64,000 nt of DNA from Brevibacterium sp. CBA3109 (GTDB taxonomy: Bacteria > Actinomycetota > Actinomycetes > Actinomycetales > Brevibacteriaceae), in assembly GCF_040256645.1 (NCBI RefSeq), contig NZ_CP158281.1, forward strand, positions 496,001-560,000. The letters run 5' to 3'. Made by a program: the position numbers and the translations under genes. Each line of letters starts with the position of its first letter. Position 1 is the stretch's first letter. This document shows positions 1 to 8,614 of the stretch, in pieces. The notes under the pieces are model-generated. The model saw nothing but the letters and a program-made list of their open reading frames with translations, was not told the origin of the DNA and searched no databases.

Positions 1-39
1 CAGCCACACACTGCACTCGACCAACGATCAGGAGATGAC

Positions 40-501
40 ATGACACAGCCCATCGGCAACCCATCACACATCGGAAACCTCGACGCCACACAGCTGGGCC
101 CACAGCCGACCTACCTGCCCGAGGACCACGCCGACGTGGAGGCGAAGAAGCGCCTCGACGCCGGCGAAGAACCGATCGACATCGCCGCCAGTCTGCCTGC
201 CTCGTCACTGGCCTGGGCGATCCTGGCCGATGAAGCTCACGGTGAGGGCCGCCTCGTCGACTCATACGCCTATGCTCGCGTCGGCTACCACCGTGGCCTC
301 GATTCCCTGCGCGCCGCCGGGTGGCGCGGTGCCGGACCAATCCCGTGGAAGCACGAGATCAACCGCGGATTCCTGCGCGCGCTCAACGCCCTGGGCCGCG
401 CCGCCGGTGCGATCGGCGAGGGTGAAGAGGCTGCTCGGATCGAAGAGTTCCTGCGCTCGTCCGATCCCGCTGCCATCGACGCTATCGCTGCGGGGGAGTA
501 G
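40..501 (+). CDS. DUF3151 family protein
   Basis: A 153-residue soluble protein of a family almost confined to Actinobacteria and without a known function. The conserved block runs from about residue 55 to 140 and includes W-A-I-L-A, the Y-A-Y-A-R-V-G-Y-H-R-G-L segment and G-x-x-x-x-P-W-x-H-E. No signal peptide or membrane segment is visible. The ATG at 40 follows CAGGAGATGAC, a good ribosome site. Family members are often found near purA; here purA lies about 10 kb downstream with an accessory-looking block between. It ends 28 nt before the convergent BCCT gene. Confidence 0.85.
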   Translation: MTQPIGNPSHIGNLDATQLGPQPTYLPEDHADVEAKKRLDAGEEPIDIAASLPASSLAWAILADEAHGEGRLVDSYAYARVGYHRGLDSLRAAGWRGAGPIPWKHEINRGFLRALNALGRAAGAIGEGEEAARIEEFLRSSDPAAIDAIAAGE

Positions 502-528
502 GGGCGTCGAAAACGCAGCCTTGAGCCG

Positions 529-2634
529 TCACTGATCCGGTGTCGGCTCGGGTGAGGCTTCGTCCTGTGCCCGCTTCACTGCCCGCTCCTGTGCCGCCTT
601 GACGTCTATGGCTCTGCGCCTCTGGACTGACATGCTCTTCTCACCTGACGAGGTGAGATCCTCCCGATCGGGCCCCTTGGGTTGGATCGTGCCAGGAGCC
701 AGCGTGCGCAGTACGTCGTCGGCGGTGAGGATCTCGTAGGAGTCGGTGTGGTCCACGTACCAATCGGTGAGGTCCGGATCCTGGCTGTTCAGCCAGGCGC
801 CGGCACCTTCGTTCTTCGCCACTTCACTTGAGTCGAAGACGAAGTCATCACCGTAGTCGGCGATGCCGAGTCTGACACCCTGGGCGATCGCGGCACGCGC
901 GTACTTGCGGCGCAGCATATACGGATCGGTCTTGAGATCTTTCGCCCACGCGACCATGATGCCCATGACGACGAAGGCGAATGGCAGTGCGGACACCACC
1001 ATGATGGACTGCAGCCCCGACAAAGCGTCTTGGCCCCCGGCAAGGAGCAGAGACACAGCGGTCAGGCCCAACAGCAGACCCCAGACGATCGTGACCCATG
1101 CCGTTGGTTCCGGTTTGCCTCGCTGGGACATCGACCCCATGACGATGGAGGCCGAGTCCGCTGAGGTGACGAAGAAGATGATGATCGAGATCATCGCCAG
1201 GACCGGAGTGACGGCGCCGAACGGCAGATTGCCCAGCAGGTTGAACAGCATCGCCTCTGCGGAGCCTCCGACCCCGACATCCGTTCCGTTCATGTCCATC
1301 CACATCGACGTTCCGCCGAAGATGCAGAACCACAGGAAGCACACAATCGACGGAACGATGATGACGACGGTGACGAACTCGCGCAGGGTTCGGCCGCGCG
1401 AGATCTTGGCGATGAACATGCCGACGAACGGCGTCCATGAGACCCACCAGGCCCAGTAGTAGGTGGTCCACGAAGACATGAAATCGGCGGTCTCGGGGCC
1501 CTGGTTCGGGTTTCGTGCGAGCATCGTCCCCAGGTCTCGCACGAAGTCGGCTGCGGCGGCGGGGATGAAGTTCAGCAAGAAGATCGTCGGCCCGACCACG
1601 AACATGAAAAGGGCGAGAAGCCCGGCGAGAACCATGTTGATGTTCGACAGCATGCGGATTCCGCGCTTGATGCCTGAAACCGCTGAGATGATGAAGAGAA
1701 CCGTGAGGATCGACATCGTCGCCACCAAGAAGGTATTGCCGACCTCCCCGATGCCGGTGACGAACTCGACGCCTCGTCCGATCTGCAGAGCGCCGATCCC
1801 CAGAGAAACCGCGGTGCCGAACAGTGTGACGACGATGGCGAATATATCGATGAAGGCACCGATCGGCCCGTCTGTCTTCGACCCGAAGATCGGTTGGAAG
1901 ATCGCCGAGATCAAAGGTCGACGGCCCTTCCGATAGGCGCTGTAGGCAATCGCACCGCCGACCAGTGCATAGAATGCCCAGGCGATCGGCCCCCAATGGA
2001 GGAGAGTCTGGGCCAGCGCATGCTGGGAGGCGTCGACGGATCCAGCTGCGACGTCGAAGCCGTGGGGCGGGTCGGCGAAATACACGGTCGGTTCGTAGGG
2101 GCCGTAGAACAGGAGGCCGATTCCCATGCCTGCGGAGAACAGCATGGCGATCCACGAGACCGTTGAGAACTCCGGCTTCTCGTCGTCAGCGCCCAATCGC
2201 ACTCCACCGGTCCGTCCGTAGCCGAGGATCATCATGAAGAAGAAGATGGCCAGGGCGAGCAGACCGAACATCCAGCCGAAGTTGGTTGAGACCCAGGCCA
2301 GTGAGGCGTCGCCGACGACGGAGATGTTGTCCGGGGCAACCACGGCCCAAGCGATGACGGCGAGGATCAGCACGCCGGCGATGGCGAAGACAGCTCGGTT
2401 GGTGGTGAAGACACTGTTCGTGCGTTCGACTCCCACGCCGGGGATCAGGGCCGGGTGGACGGCGTCGTGCTCGATCACGCGTTTGACCATGCGCTTGGCG
2501 GTGGCGCGGCGTGTACCTGGCGGGCGCGGGGTCTTCTTCTCTCCGGGATTTGATGCCTGAGAATCTGCCGAGGAGGCTTGGAATCCGGAATCGTCTGGTG
2601 ACTGTTCCGGGGTTCTTCGGGGGTCGTTGTTCAT
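529..2634 (-). CDS. BCCT family osmolyte transporter (first copy)
   Basis: A 701-residue sodium- or proton-coupled carrier of the betaine/choline/carnitine family, importing compatible solutes across the inner membrane. A hydrophilic N-terminus of about 80 residues precedes roughly twelve membrane segments. The glycine stretch GMGIG lies at about 169-173 and the aromatic substrate box TYYWAWWVSW at about 391-400, followed by SRGRT. The C-terminus is rich in Arg and Lys among acidic residues, as in osmosensing BetP, but any sensing role is inference. The frame is open back to 3039, but I chose the ATG at 2634 because ACGGAGGAATTG directly precedes it and family similarity starts after it. The substrate is not determined. 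Confidence 0.9.
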   Translation of the reverse strand: MNNDPRRTPEQSPDDSGFQASSADSQASNPGEKKTPRPPGTRRATAKRMVKRVIEHDAVHPALIPGVGVERTNSVFTTNRAVFAIAGVLILAVIAWAVVAPDNISVVGDASLAWVSTNFGWMFGLLALAIFFFMMILGYGRTGGVRLGADDEKPEFSTVSWIAMLFSAGMGIGLLFYGPYEPTVYFADPPHGFDVAAGSVDASQHALAQTLLHWGPIAWAFYALVGGAIAYSAYRKGRRPLISAIFQPIFGSKTDGPIGAFIDIFAIVVTLFGTAVSLGIGALQIGRGVEFVTGIGEVGNTFLVATMSILTVLFIISAVSGIKRGIRMLSNINMVLAGLLALFMFVVGPTIFLLNFIPAAAADFVRDLGTMLARNPNQGPETADFMSSWTTYYWAWWVSWTPFVGMFIAKISRGRTLREFVTVVIIVPSIVCFLWFCIFGGTSMWMDMNGTDVGVGGSAEAMLFNLLGNLPFGAVTPVLAMISIIIFFVTSADSASIVMGSMSQRGKPEPTAWVTIVWGLLLGLTAVSLLLAGGQDALSGLQSIMVVSALPFAFVVMGIMVAWAKDLKTDPYMLRRKYARAAIAQGVRLGIADYGDDFVFDSSEVAKNEGAGAWLNSQDPDLTDWYVDHTDSYEILTADDVLRTLAPGTIQPKGPDREDLTSSGEKSMSVQRRRAIDVKAAQERAVKRAQDEASPEPTPDQ

Positions 2635-3197
2635 CAATTCCTCCGTTGAATCCTTCTCTTGTTGCTGGGTACACCGTACTACCCGGAAGGTTTCTGCGAA
2701 GTTCTTTGCTGTCATTTGTGCAGGCATGGTCGCGTTTGCCAGCAGGCGACCCTGCCGGCCTCGGTGAACCAAGTTGAGTCGACCGGATGCCTGATTGCCG
2801 AATGGAAGGTAGAGCGTGCTCAGCTGCCCTGCAGGATCAGGCGAAAGGCTGCTTGATCGTCTGGCTGCGACAACCATTCGACTTGACCCCGAGATGGCGC
2901 ATCCGTGTGCCGACATAGGTGCGGGTCGCCCGTGAAATGGTGCCGACCCTCCGATATTCGAAGCGTCTCGTCTCACCGATTTACGAGACTCTGACGTCAT
3001 TCCTGGTCTCACGGGCTCGGACCTGTCGGCTTCGAGCATGTCGCTAAGGTGGGCGATGAATGCGTACTGATCGGAGGGCCCCGGCGACTGGCGGGGGCAC
3101 CTTCTGGTCGCATGCTTTGTCCGCAGCCGCAGCCGCAGCCGCAGCCGCAGCCGCAGAGGTCCGCGCTGAAGACCGCGGTCAAATGGCCCGAATCAGC
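2635..3197. other. Intergenic stretch, 563 nt
   Basis: No convincing gene is seen; frames crossing it are extensions or shadows of neighbours. It should hold the promoter of the BCCT gene, though I cannot pick a good -35/-10 pair. It also holds a hexanucleotide tandem repeat (3121-3156) just downstream of the glycosyltransferase stop. Confidence 0.5.
3121..3156. repeat. (CCGCAG)6 tandem hexanucleotide repeat
   Basis: Six perfect head-to-tail copies of CCGCAG. It is intergenic, 41 nt past the end of the glycosyltransferase gene. Repeats of this kind can change copy number by slippage. It could also be read in frame as a Pro-Gln, Arg-Ser or Ala-Ala run, but no gene covers it. Confidence 0.9.
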
Positions 3198-3908
3198 TCA
3201 CGCCAGCTCCTTTAGGTAGGTGCTGAATCCGCCTGTGGCCCGCCCTTCTAATCTGGCCGATGTAAGGACCCTACAGGTGTCGGTGCGCAGCACGCGTCCG
3301 CCAGCTTTGAGAACCGCGGCGACCAGTGCCGCATCTTCACCGCACCGCAGCGGAGGTATGCCGCCGACGAGTTCGAAGTAGGTTCCACGGATGCCCAAGT
3401 TGGCCCCGAACACATAAGGGTGGTCCTCTCCCAATTCATGGGCGGCATGCCATTTTGTGAGGAGCTCAGCCGACGCGGTTTCGGGCCGCGGGGCCACCGT
3501 GCCCACGATGCAGTCGGCTCCGAGTCTCGCACTGTGGATTTGTGAGGTGATCCAATGCTCGGGCACACGGCTGTCGGCATCGGTGAACGCGAGCCACGTA
3601 GCATCAAGGGCCTGCCGGTGGCGATCCTCCTTGGGCCTGAGGAGGTGCTCGCCGGCGGCATTGCGGGCAAGACCCACATTGTTGAAAGAGACGGTGAGCA
3701 CCTCGACGATCGGATTCCGAGAGGCGAAGCCCGCGACCAGATCGAGCGTATTGTCCGTGCACGCATCGGCGACGACGAGCACCCTGACATGCACATCGTC
3801 GGACGATCGTCGCGCATGCGCGATTGAAGCCGTCACCGCTTCGAGACAGCCTTCGATCTCGTCTTCCTCATTGTGTGCCGGCACGATGACGGAGAAGAAA
3901 TCAATCAT
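3198..3908 (-). CDS. Family 2 (GT-A) glycosyltransferase
   Basis: A 236-residue glycosyltransferase that would move a sugar from a nucleotide-sugar donor. The N-terminal strand SVIVPAHNEE (about 6-15) is the classic family-2 opening, VADACTDNT follows, the metal-binding D-A-D is at 110-112, and a G-E-D catalytic motif lies at about 190-192. No membrane segment is seen, so it is cytosolic or peripheral. The ATG at 3908 lies inside the 3' end of the preceding deacetylase/methyltransferase gene (8-nt overlap), so the two are probably co-translated. Upstream in-frame codons belong to that gene's other frame and were excluded. Acceptor and product are unknown; this is the last gene of the operon. 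Confidence 0.85.
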   Translation of the reverse strand: MIDFFSVIVPAHNEEDEIEGCLEAVTASIAHARRSSDDVHVRVLVVADACTDNTLDLVAGFASRNPIVEVLTVSFNNVGLARNAAGEHLLRPKEDRHRQALDATWLAFTDADSRVPEHWITSQIHSARLGADCIVGTVAPRPETASAELLTKWHAAHELGEDHPYVFGANLGIRGTYFELVGGIPPLRCGEDAALVAAVLKAGGRVLRTDTCRVLTSARLEGRATGGFSTYLKELA

Positions 3909-5322
3909 CGGCGCGACCTGCATCGACGGGGCCTGGCGCGGTCGGGGGCTTCGTGACCGTGAGAATATCGAGACGATACTTCGCCTCAGCATGGAACTCG
4001 ACCCTGTGATGGGGCCAGAAGCTGAGGCAACGCTCGTGGACCTCATCGGCGTTCAAGGGCCAATCGAGGATCTCACCCGTCCAGTGGCAGAGCACCAGCA
4101 CAAAGGTATCGGTCGTCGACTGATCGATGCGCTGCAGTGTCTGCTGCAACTGTGTTCGAGACAGGTAGAAGCCGGTCTCCGACAAGACGACACAGTCGAA
4201 CCTGCCCTCCGGCCACTCGAAGGGAACCGTGGCGCGAACATAGCTGACACCGGAGGCCCCCGAACGGAGGCGTGCGGCGATGTTCAGGGCCTGACGGCTG
4301 GCATCGACAGCTGTGACACGTTCACTCAGGCCGGCGAGTTCTTCGCTGAGCACCCCGATTGAACAGCCGATCTCCAGAGTATGGGAGAACGAGATCCGCG
4401 GAAGGTGGGCGAGCAGGGTCGCACGCTTGGTAATCTCATATTCGGAATCACGCACAGCCCAAGGGTCGCTGCGATCGATATGGACGTCGTCGAAGACTCG
4501 TGATGCTGTGTGCGCATCATTGACTCCCGGCTCTTCGGCGACTCCTGGCTCTTCGGTGCTGAAGCCCGTGCCGGTGAAGTTCGTGACTTTGAAGGTATCA
4601 CCGCCTCGGTCCAAGTGCGCCAATTGTGCCGGGCTGAGGATCGCCTCGTCGCCGGATTGCTGGGACAAGGACTGAGTCTGAGAGATGTAACATTCGATGA
4701 CCTCCTGTTTGTCCAAACCCTCGGGGTCGGGCAGGAAGCTCCACGATCGCCACGTTGAATCCGCAGGGTTCGCCCAATGCCAATACCAGATGGGGTACTC
4801 GAGCACCCGCGCCCGATACTCTCGCCCCGCGGCCACAGCAGCCTCACCGAGAGTTTCGTGATCGGCATGCCCGTCACCACTGTAGGGGGCGACGATGGTG
4901 ATTGGCCCGTGGGCTGCGGAGAGTTCCGCCAGAATTTCCTGCAGCACCTGATCGCGCCGGTCAGCCAGGGTGCCGTCCTCGAACTCGAGGAATCTGCTCG
5001 ATACTGAGGGATTGAGCAGGGCCAGCGCAGCATCGAATTCTTGCAGACGAACCTGTTTGAGGCGTTCGTGCGTGTGCGTTGGCGAGTGCGGATGGGATTT
5101 CTCCCCGGCTGTGAAGAGAAGCAGAGTCACATCGCAGGCCCAATCGTGGGTGCGGGACAGCAATGAGGCGGCACCGAAGGCTTCGTCATCGGGATGTGCC
5201 GACAGCACCAGGACGGTCCCACCCTCAGCAAAGTCACCTGCAGACAGGTGGCGGAGGCTCAGGGCTCCGGCTCGGACCCACGCGTCTTCCGTGGTGCTGT
5301 CATCAAGATGGCTGAAGGTCAT
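3901..5322 (-). CDS. PIG-L (LmbE) deacetylase fused to NodS-like SAM methyltransferase
   Basis: A 473-residue two-domain protein. Residues 35-215 are a PIG-L/LmbE zinc-dependent deacetylase, with AHPDDE at 42-47 and GHADHE at 151-156 as the metal and catalytic motifs; the family removes acetyl groups from N-acetyl-amino sugars. Residues 280-455 are a class I methyltransferase resembling NodS: LEIGCSIGVL (316-325) binds SAM, VTAVDAS follows, and FDCVVLSETGFYLS lies at 375-388. A Glu/Pro-rich linker (about 250-275) joins the domains. The ATG at 5322 overlaps the preceding dehydrogenase stop (ATGA), and the 3' end overlaps the glycosyltransferase start. The fusion suggests that one enzyme frees an amine and the other methylates the same product; that order is inference. 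Confidence 0.85.
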   Translation of the reverse strand: MTFSHLDDSTTEDAWVRAGALSLRHLSAGDFAEGGTVLVLSAHPDDEAFGAASLLSRTHDWACDVTLLLFTAGEKSHPHSPTHTHERLKQVRLQEFDAALALLNPSVSSRFLEFEDGTLADRRDQVLQEILAELSAAHGPITIVAPYSGDGHADHETLGEAAVAAGREYRARVLEYPIWYWHWANPADSTWRSWSFLPDPEGLDKQEVIECYISQTQSLSQQSGDEAILSPAQLAHLDRGGDTFKVTNFTGTGFSTEEPGVAEEPGVNDAHTASRVFDDVHIDRSDPWAVRDSEYEITKRATLLAHLPRISFSHTLEIGCSIGVLSEELAGLSERVTAVDASRQALNIAARLRSGASGVSYVRATVPFEWPEGRFDCVVLSETGFYLSRTQLQQTLQRIDQSTTDTFVLVLCHWTGEILDWPLNADEVHERCLSFWPHHRVEFHAEAKYRLDILTVTKPPTAPGPVDAGRADD

Positions 5323-6380
5323 CGCGGTGGGGCTTCCTTCGCCAGCTCTTCACCCAGGGACGCTTCGTCGCGGGCCCCGTGGTGCTGGCTGAGGTAGACG
5401 GTGAGGTCCGCATCCGCCTTCGCGAAGGCCCTGTCACCGGTGAGTGCGGCGGGTCCGGCGAGCTCTCTGCACAGAAGCTGAATCCGCTGTGCACTGCGAT
5501 AGACGATATTGCGCACCCGCAGCGCCAGCGACCAGGCCTCATCCCGTGAAAACTGTTTGTCGCCGTCGGCAGCCTCGGCGGCTTGAGCGAGCACAGCGCG
5601 GGTCGCGAAGATCTCCGCATCGAGGCGTCCCATGTTGAGATCTCCCATCGGGGAAGGGCCAGGGCGCGCGAAATGCCGACGGGCAGCATTCTGCGCCAGG
5701 CCCAGGGCACCACCGAACCAGCAGGCGGCGACCCGGATCCCGCCCCAGGCGAACGACGGACGGTCAAGGTACCAGTCGGGCGGACCGATCATCTCGGCGG
5801 GGGCATGGTCGAAAGTCACGGACCCACTGGGGATTTCGCGGAGGCCAATGCTCGGCCACGCTGTGCGGTCGGGGTGTACTCGGGGATCGGTTAAGCTCAC
5901 CGCCATCGCTCGGCCGCGCCCATTGTCATGGCTGATGACGATGGCGTGGCTTAACTCTGATGCCAGGGAACACCATGCCTTCTCTCCGGTGATGACGGTG
6001 CTGCCATTCGCCTCGGCGACGGTCACGACCTTGCCGGGGACCTCTGCAGCGTAGACACCCCACGAGGAATGGTCTGCTGGTGCATCGAGGCCCGCCTCGG
6101 CGATGATGCCGAGGGCATCGATATGGGGCTCGAGCATTCGGGCGACAGCCACATCGATTGAGGCGACCATAGCCAGGCCCTGCCATTGGTCGAGCTGCGA
6201 CGAGGTGCCGGTGAGCCCCAAATGGTGGTGGAGGGAGGTGATCTTCCTCGGTGGGGGAGTGTCGTCTGTGACCAGCTGAGTCAGGGCCTCACGCTGGGTG
6301 GGATCGCGAGGGAGCTCGAACCAGGGGGTCAGTGGAGTGGAGAAGACGCCCGGATCTGCACTGTCGGAGATGCTGCTCAT
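5319..6380 (-). CDS. Acyl-CoA dehydrogenase-like flavoprotein
   Basis: A 353-residue protein with the helical fold signature of acyl-CoA dehydrogenases: an N-terminal helical part, a central region with the W-x-x-L-A-S-E-L type segment (about 135-142), and a C-terminal helical bundle with RIQLLCREL near 310. It is shorter than a usual family member (about 380) and lacks the easily recognised catalytic Glu context, so it may be a divergent, non-beta-oxidation member. The start at 6380 has AAGGACTCGAC before it. It follows the TetR gene by 48 nt and overlaps the deacetylase/methyltransferase by four bases. In this setting it may act on a lipid or sugar-lipid intermediate, which is inference. 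Confidence 0.75.
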   Translation of the reverse strand: MSSISDSADPGVFSTPLTPWFELPRDPTQREALTQLVTDDTPPPRKITSLHHHLGLTGTSSQLDQWQGLAMVASIDVAVARMLEPHIDALGIIAEAGLDAPADHSSWGVYAAEVPGKVVTVAEANGSTVITGEKAWCSLASELSHAIVISHDNGRGRAMAVSLTDPRVHPDRTAWPSIGLREIPSGSVTFDHAPAEMIGPPDWYLDRPSFAWGGIRVAACWFGGALGLAQNAARRHFARPGPSPMGDLNMGRLDAEIFATRAVLAQAAEAADGDKQFSRDEAWSLALRVRNIVYRSAQRIQLLCRELAGPAALTGDRAFAKADADLTVYLSQHHGARDEASLGEELAKEAPPR

Positions 6381-6428
6381 GTCGAGTCCTTATAGGTGGT
6401 TGGTACCAGGTCGGAACAGGGCTGGATG

Positions 6429-7094
6429 CTAGGAATCCAGTGCGGTGCGCAGGCGTTCGATGAGGTCGTCGAGCCCGTCGTCGAACTCTCTGGCTGAATG
6501 GTTCTCAGCGAGCTTGCTCTGCAGTCGTTGCACCGTCGGATAATCAGAAAGATCCTCATCGTCCTGCTCTTCGCTGGTATTCTCCGCAAACGGAACGGGA
6601 CTGACACCGAGGGCAGAGACCTGGAGCAGAAGGTCGCCGAGGAGGAAGCTGGTGAAGGCCTTGTACGCGCTGACCGCGTTGTCGTCGGAGAATCCATAGC
6701 CCTTGAGCGAGGTGAGGAAATAGTCGACCCAGCGGATGCTGCGCAAGGGTGGACGCAGCCACGGGGCATCTGGCGGCTGGGTGATCAGCAGCGGAAACAT
6801 CTTCGGATGGGTCAGCGCGAGCTTGCGCATCGCATTCGCAACGTATTGGAAGTAGCCCTCCCAAGACGATGGCATCTCCTGCATGAGATCGTCGTCGAAT
6901 AGATCGTCGATGAGTTGACTGACTGCGGCAGAGATGAGTTCTTCGCGCCCGGGAACATGCCGGTACAGGGCCATGGCTTCCACCCCGAGTGCGGCACCCA
7001 GACGTCGCATGGTCAGAGCCTGGACACCGTTGTCGTCAATGAAGGCGATCGCGGCCTGCACCACGTCCCTACGGTGAAGGCGCCGGCGAGTCAT
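6429..7094 (-). CDS. TetR family regulator
   Basis: A 221-residue DNA-binding regulator. Residues 1-55 form the TetR helix-turn-helix: A-I-A-F-I-D-D-N-G, then LTMRRLGAALGVEAMALYRH, then an E-E-L-I segment. The C-terminal two thirds form a helical ligand and dimer domain of the tetracycline-repressor C-terminal type. The ATG at 7094 follows GAGGAGACTTC. It is the first gene of a same-strand set with the dehydrogenase, deacetylase/methyltransferase and glycosyltransferase, so it probably controls that operon and itself. Its inducer is unknown. Confidence 0.9.
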   Translation of the reverse strand: MTRRRLHRRDVVQAAIAFIDDNGVQALTMRRLGAALGVEAMALYRHVPGREELISAAVSQLIDDLFDDDLMQEMPSSWEGYFQYVANAMRKLALTHPKMFPLLITQPPDAPWLRPPLRSIRWVDYFLTSLKGYGFSDDNAVSAYKAFTSFLLGDLLLQVSALGVSPVPFAENTSEEQDDEDLSDYPTVQRLQSKLAENHSAREFDDGLDDLIERLRTALDS

Positions 7095-7184
7095 GAAGTC
7101 TCCTCATATCCGTGAATCGGCAGGCAACTGTCAAAGGGTCCGGCCTGCGATCCATCCTAACGCTCTCGCACGTGCCGAAGACGA

Positions 7185-7222
7185 CTGCGCGCCCCGAGCT
7201 CAGATGGGCTCGGGGCGCGCAG
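7185..7222. terminator. Perfect 15-bp hairpin, probable terminator
   Basis: CTGCGCGCCCCGAGC (7185-7199) pairs without mismatch with 7208-7222 around an 8-nt loop. It sits 38 nt past the end of the GlsB-type gene and before the promoter region of the TetR operon. No T-run follows on either strand, which is common in GC-rich actinobacteria. Confidence 0.65.
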
Positions 7223-7259
7223 TGCACTAAGGATGTGCCGGTGACGAGAGGCGTGGTGA

Positions 7260-7532
7260 TCAGGCCTTGGCGGTGTGCTTGCGGCCGGTGATGAATCCCC
7301 AGATGATGAGGACGATCAGCGAACCGCCGATGGCACACAGCCAGGTGGAGATGTCGAAGAACGAGCTGACTCCCACGCCGAAGACGGCGCTGCCGATCCA
7401 ACCGCCCAGGGCTGCTCCGATGACGCCGAGGATGAGGGTGGCGATCCAGCCGCCGCCCTGGCGACCCGGCAGGATCATCTTTGCGATGACGCCGGCGATG
7501 AGACCAAGAATGAGGTAAGCGATGAAGCCCAT
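7260..7532 (-). CDS. GlsB/YeaQ/YmgE family membrane protein
   Basis: A 90-residue membrane protein with three hydrophobic segments (about 3-20, 30-50 and 60-82). The family signature is the glycine-rich start with LGLIAGVIAKMILPGRQGGG followed by ILGVIGAALGGWIG. The family was named for stress-response and transglycosylase-associated proteins, but its biochemical role is not settled. The start at 7532 follows AAAGGAATCTATCC. It is monocistronic between a strong hairpin (7185-7222) and an upstream inverted repeat (7579-7607) that may be its operator. Confidence 0.9.
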   Translation of the reverse strand: MGFIAYLILGLIAGVIAKMILPGRQGGGWIATLILGVIGAALGGWIGSAVFGVGVSSFFDISTWLCAIGGSLIVLIIWGFITGRKHTAKA

Positions 7533-7578
7533 GGATAGATTCCTTTGATAGTTCGAGGAAGCGCGAGGCCTCTCATAT

Positions 7579-7607
7579 TTACGCTGTAATCATTGTTTAC
7601 AGCGTAA
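7579..7607. promoter_or_regulatory. 11-bp perfect inverted repeat upstream of the GlsB-type gene
   Basis: TTACGCTGTAA and its exact reverse complement are separated by 7 nt (TCATTGT). It is AT-rich compared with the surroundings and lies 47-75 nt upstream of the start at 7532, where a repressor or activator site would be expected. It could instead be the terminator of the crcB operon, which ends at 7722, but it has no GC-rich stem and no T-run. Confidence 0.6.
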
Positions 7608-7721
7608 GCAAACGTATCAGAGAAAGTGGGGGCCGACCAACAGGGCCAGGGAAAGGTGGTGGCTGGCCGTCTTCCTGCACTGCCAGTGGGCTGAGGCTGG
7701 AATCCAGTTGACCCGAGCCGG

Positions 7722-8099
7722 TCACATCAGCCCGCCGAGCCAGAGGCCCAGTCCTGCCGCCCCGGTCGCAATCACCAGAGTACCGAGACCGGTGAAGAGG
7801 CTGGCTGCCCACTTGCGTTCCTGGACCAGCCGGATCGTTTCGAAACTGGCTGTGGAGAACGTCGTGTAGCCGCCGAGGAAGCCGGTGCCGATGATGAGAT
7901 GCCATGCCTCTGGGAGCAGTTGGCCGCTCGCCATGCCAGTGAGCAGCCCCAACGCCAGCGAGCCGCTGATGTTGATGACGATCGTCCCCCATGGGATCGC
8001 CCCGCTCACCCGCGACTTGATGAGGCCGTCGAGCAGCATCCGAGCCGACGCTCCGATTCCACCGGCAAACGCCAGTGCGATGAAGATGAGCGGGATCAT
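7722..8099 (-). CDS. crcB: Fluoride channel CrcB/FluC, second subunit
   Basis: A 125-residue membrane protein with four hydrophobic segments, the usual size of a Fluc fluoride channel subunit. It carries the INISGSLALGL segment with the conserved Asn and GGYTTFSTASFE with the T-T-F-S-T signature that lines the fluoride path. The ATG at 8099 overlaps the stop of the preceding crcB (ATGA), so the two are co-translated. Paired crcB genes in Gram-positive bacteria commonly encode the two halves of a heterodimeric channel that exports fluoride. It is the last gene of the usp-crcB-crcB operon behind a fluoride riboswitch candidate. Confidence 0.93.
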   Translation of the reverse strand: MIPLIFIALAFAGGIGASARMLLDGLIKSRVSGAIPWGTIVINISGSLALGLLTGMASGQLLPEAWHLIIGTGFLGGYTTFSTASFETIRLVQERKWAASLFTGLGTLVIATGAAGLGLWLGGLM

Positions 8100-8614
8100 T
8101 GCGCACCACCCTGAGCATCGAGGTCAGCCTCGGTGGCGGTGCTGATGGTGGTGTTCGTTCGCGGTGGCGGCGTATGTCCTGCTTGCTGCAGCGGGTGAGC
8201 ACTGCGGCGATCATGAGTTGCAGTCGCCGCTGCGATCCCTGCCCAGGTGGCGATCGCGCCGATGAGCACGGTGGCCACCCCGTAGGCGATGCCGTTGCCG
8301 GGGGAGCCGTTGCCGATGAGCAGCGCCGCATCGGTTGCCAAGGTGCTGTAGGTGGTGAAACCGCCCATGAAGCCGGTGCCCACCATGATTCGAACCGTGC
8401 GCCGACGTCCTTCGTCGGGACCTCGGCGGACCAGCGCATCAAGCAGGAACCCCAGCAGAAACGCGCCGAGGATGTTGATCGCAAAGATCGCCACCGGAAT
8501 CCCAACGAGCGGCGGAATAGCCAGAGCCACTGCTTCTCGTGCGCCCGTTCCCAGGGTGCCGCCGATGAGGGCAAGACCGAGATGGGGCAGTCGCAGGTGA
8601 AGCGGCCGGTTCAC
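8096..8614 (-). CDS. crcB: Fluoride channel CrcB/FluC, first subunit
   Basis: A 172-residue member of the same family. Four membrane segments span about 10-130, with INILGAFLLGF (conserved Asn) and GGFTTYSTLATD. It carries a C-terminal hydrophilic tail of about 45 residues (from about 130) rich in Pro, Thr and Ala that its partner lacks. The start is GTG at 8614, overlapping the usp stop as GTGA; the 3' end overlaps the next crcB as ATGA. It is predicted to form a dual-topology heterodimer with the following subunit and to lower cytosolic fluoride. The role of the tail is unknown. Confidence 0.92.
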   Translation of the reverse strand: MNRPLHLRLPHLGLALIGGTLGTGAREAVALAIPPLVGIPVAIFAINILGAFLLGFLLDALVRRGPDEGRRRTVRIMVGTGFMGGFTTYSTLATDAALLIGNGSPGNGIAYGVATVLIGAIATWAGIAAATATHDRRSAHPLQQAGHTPPPRTNTTISTATEADLDAQGGAQ

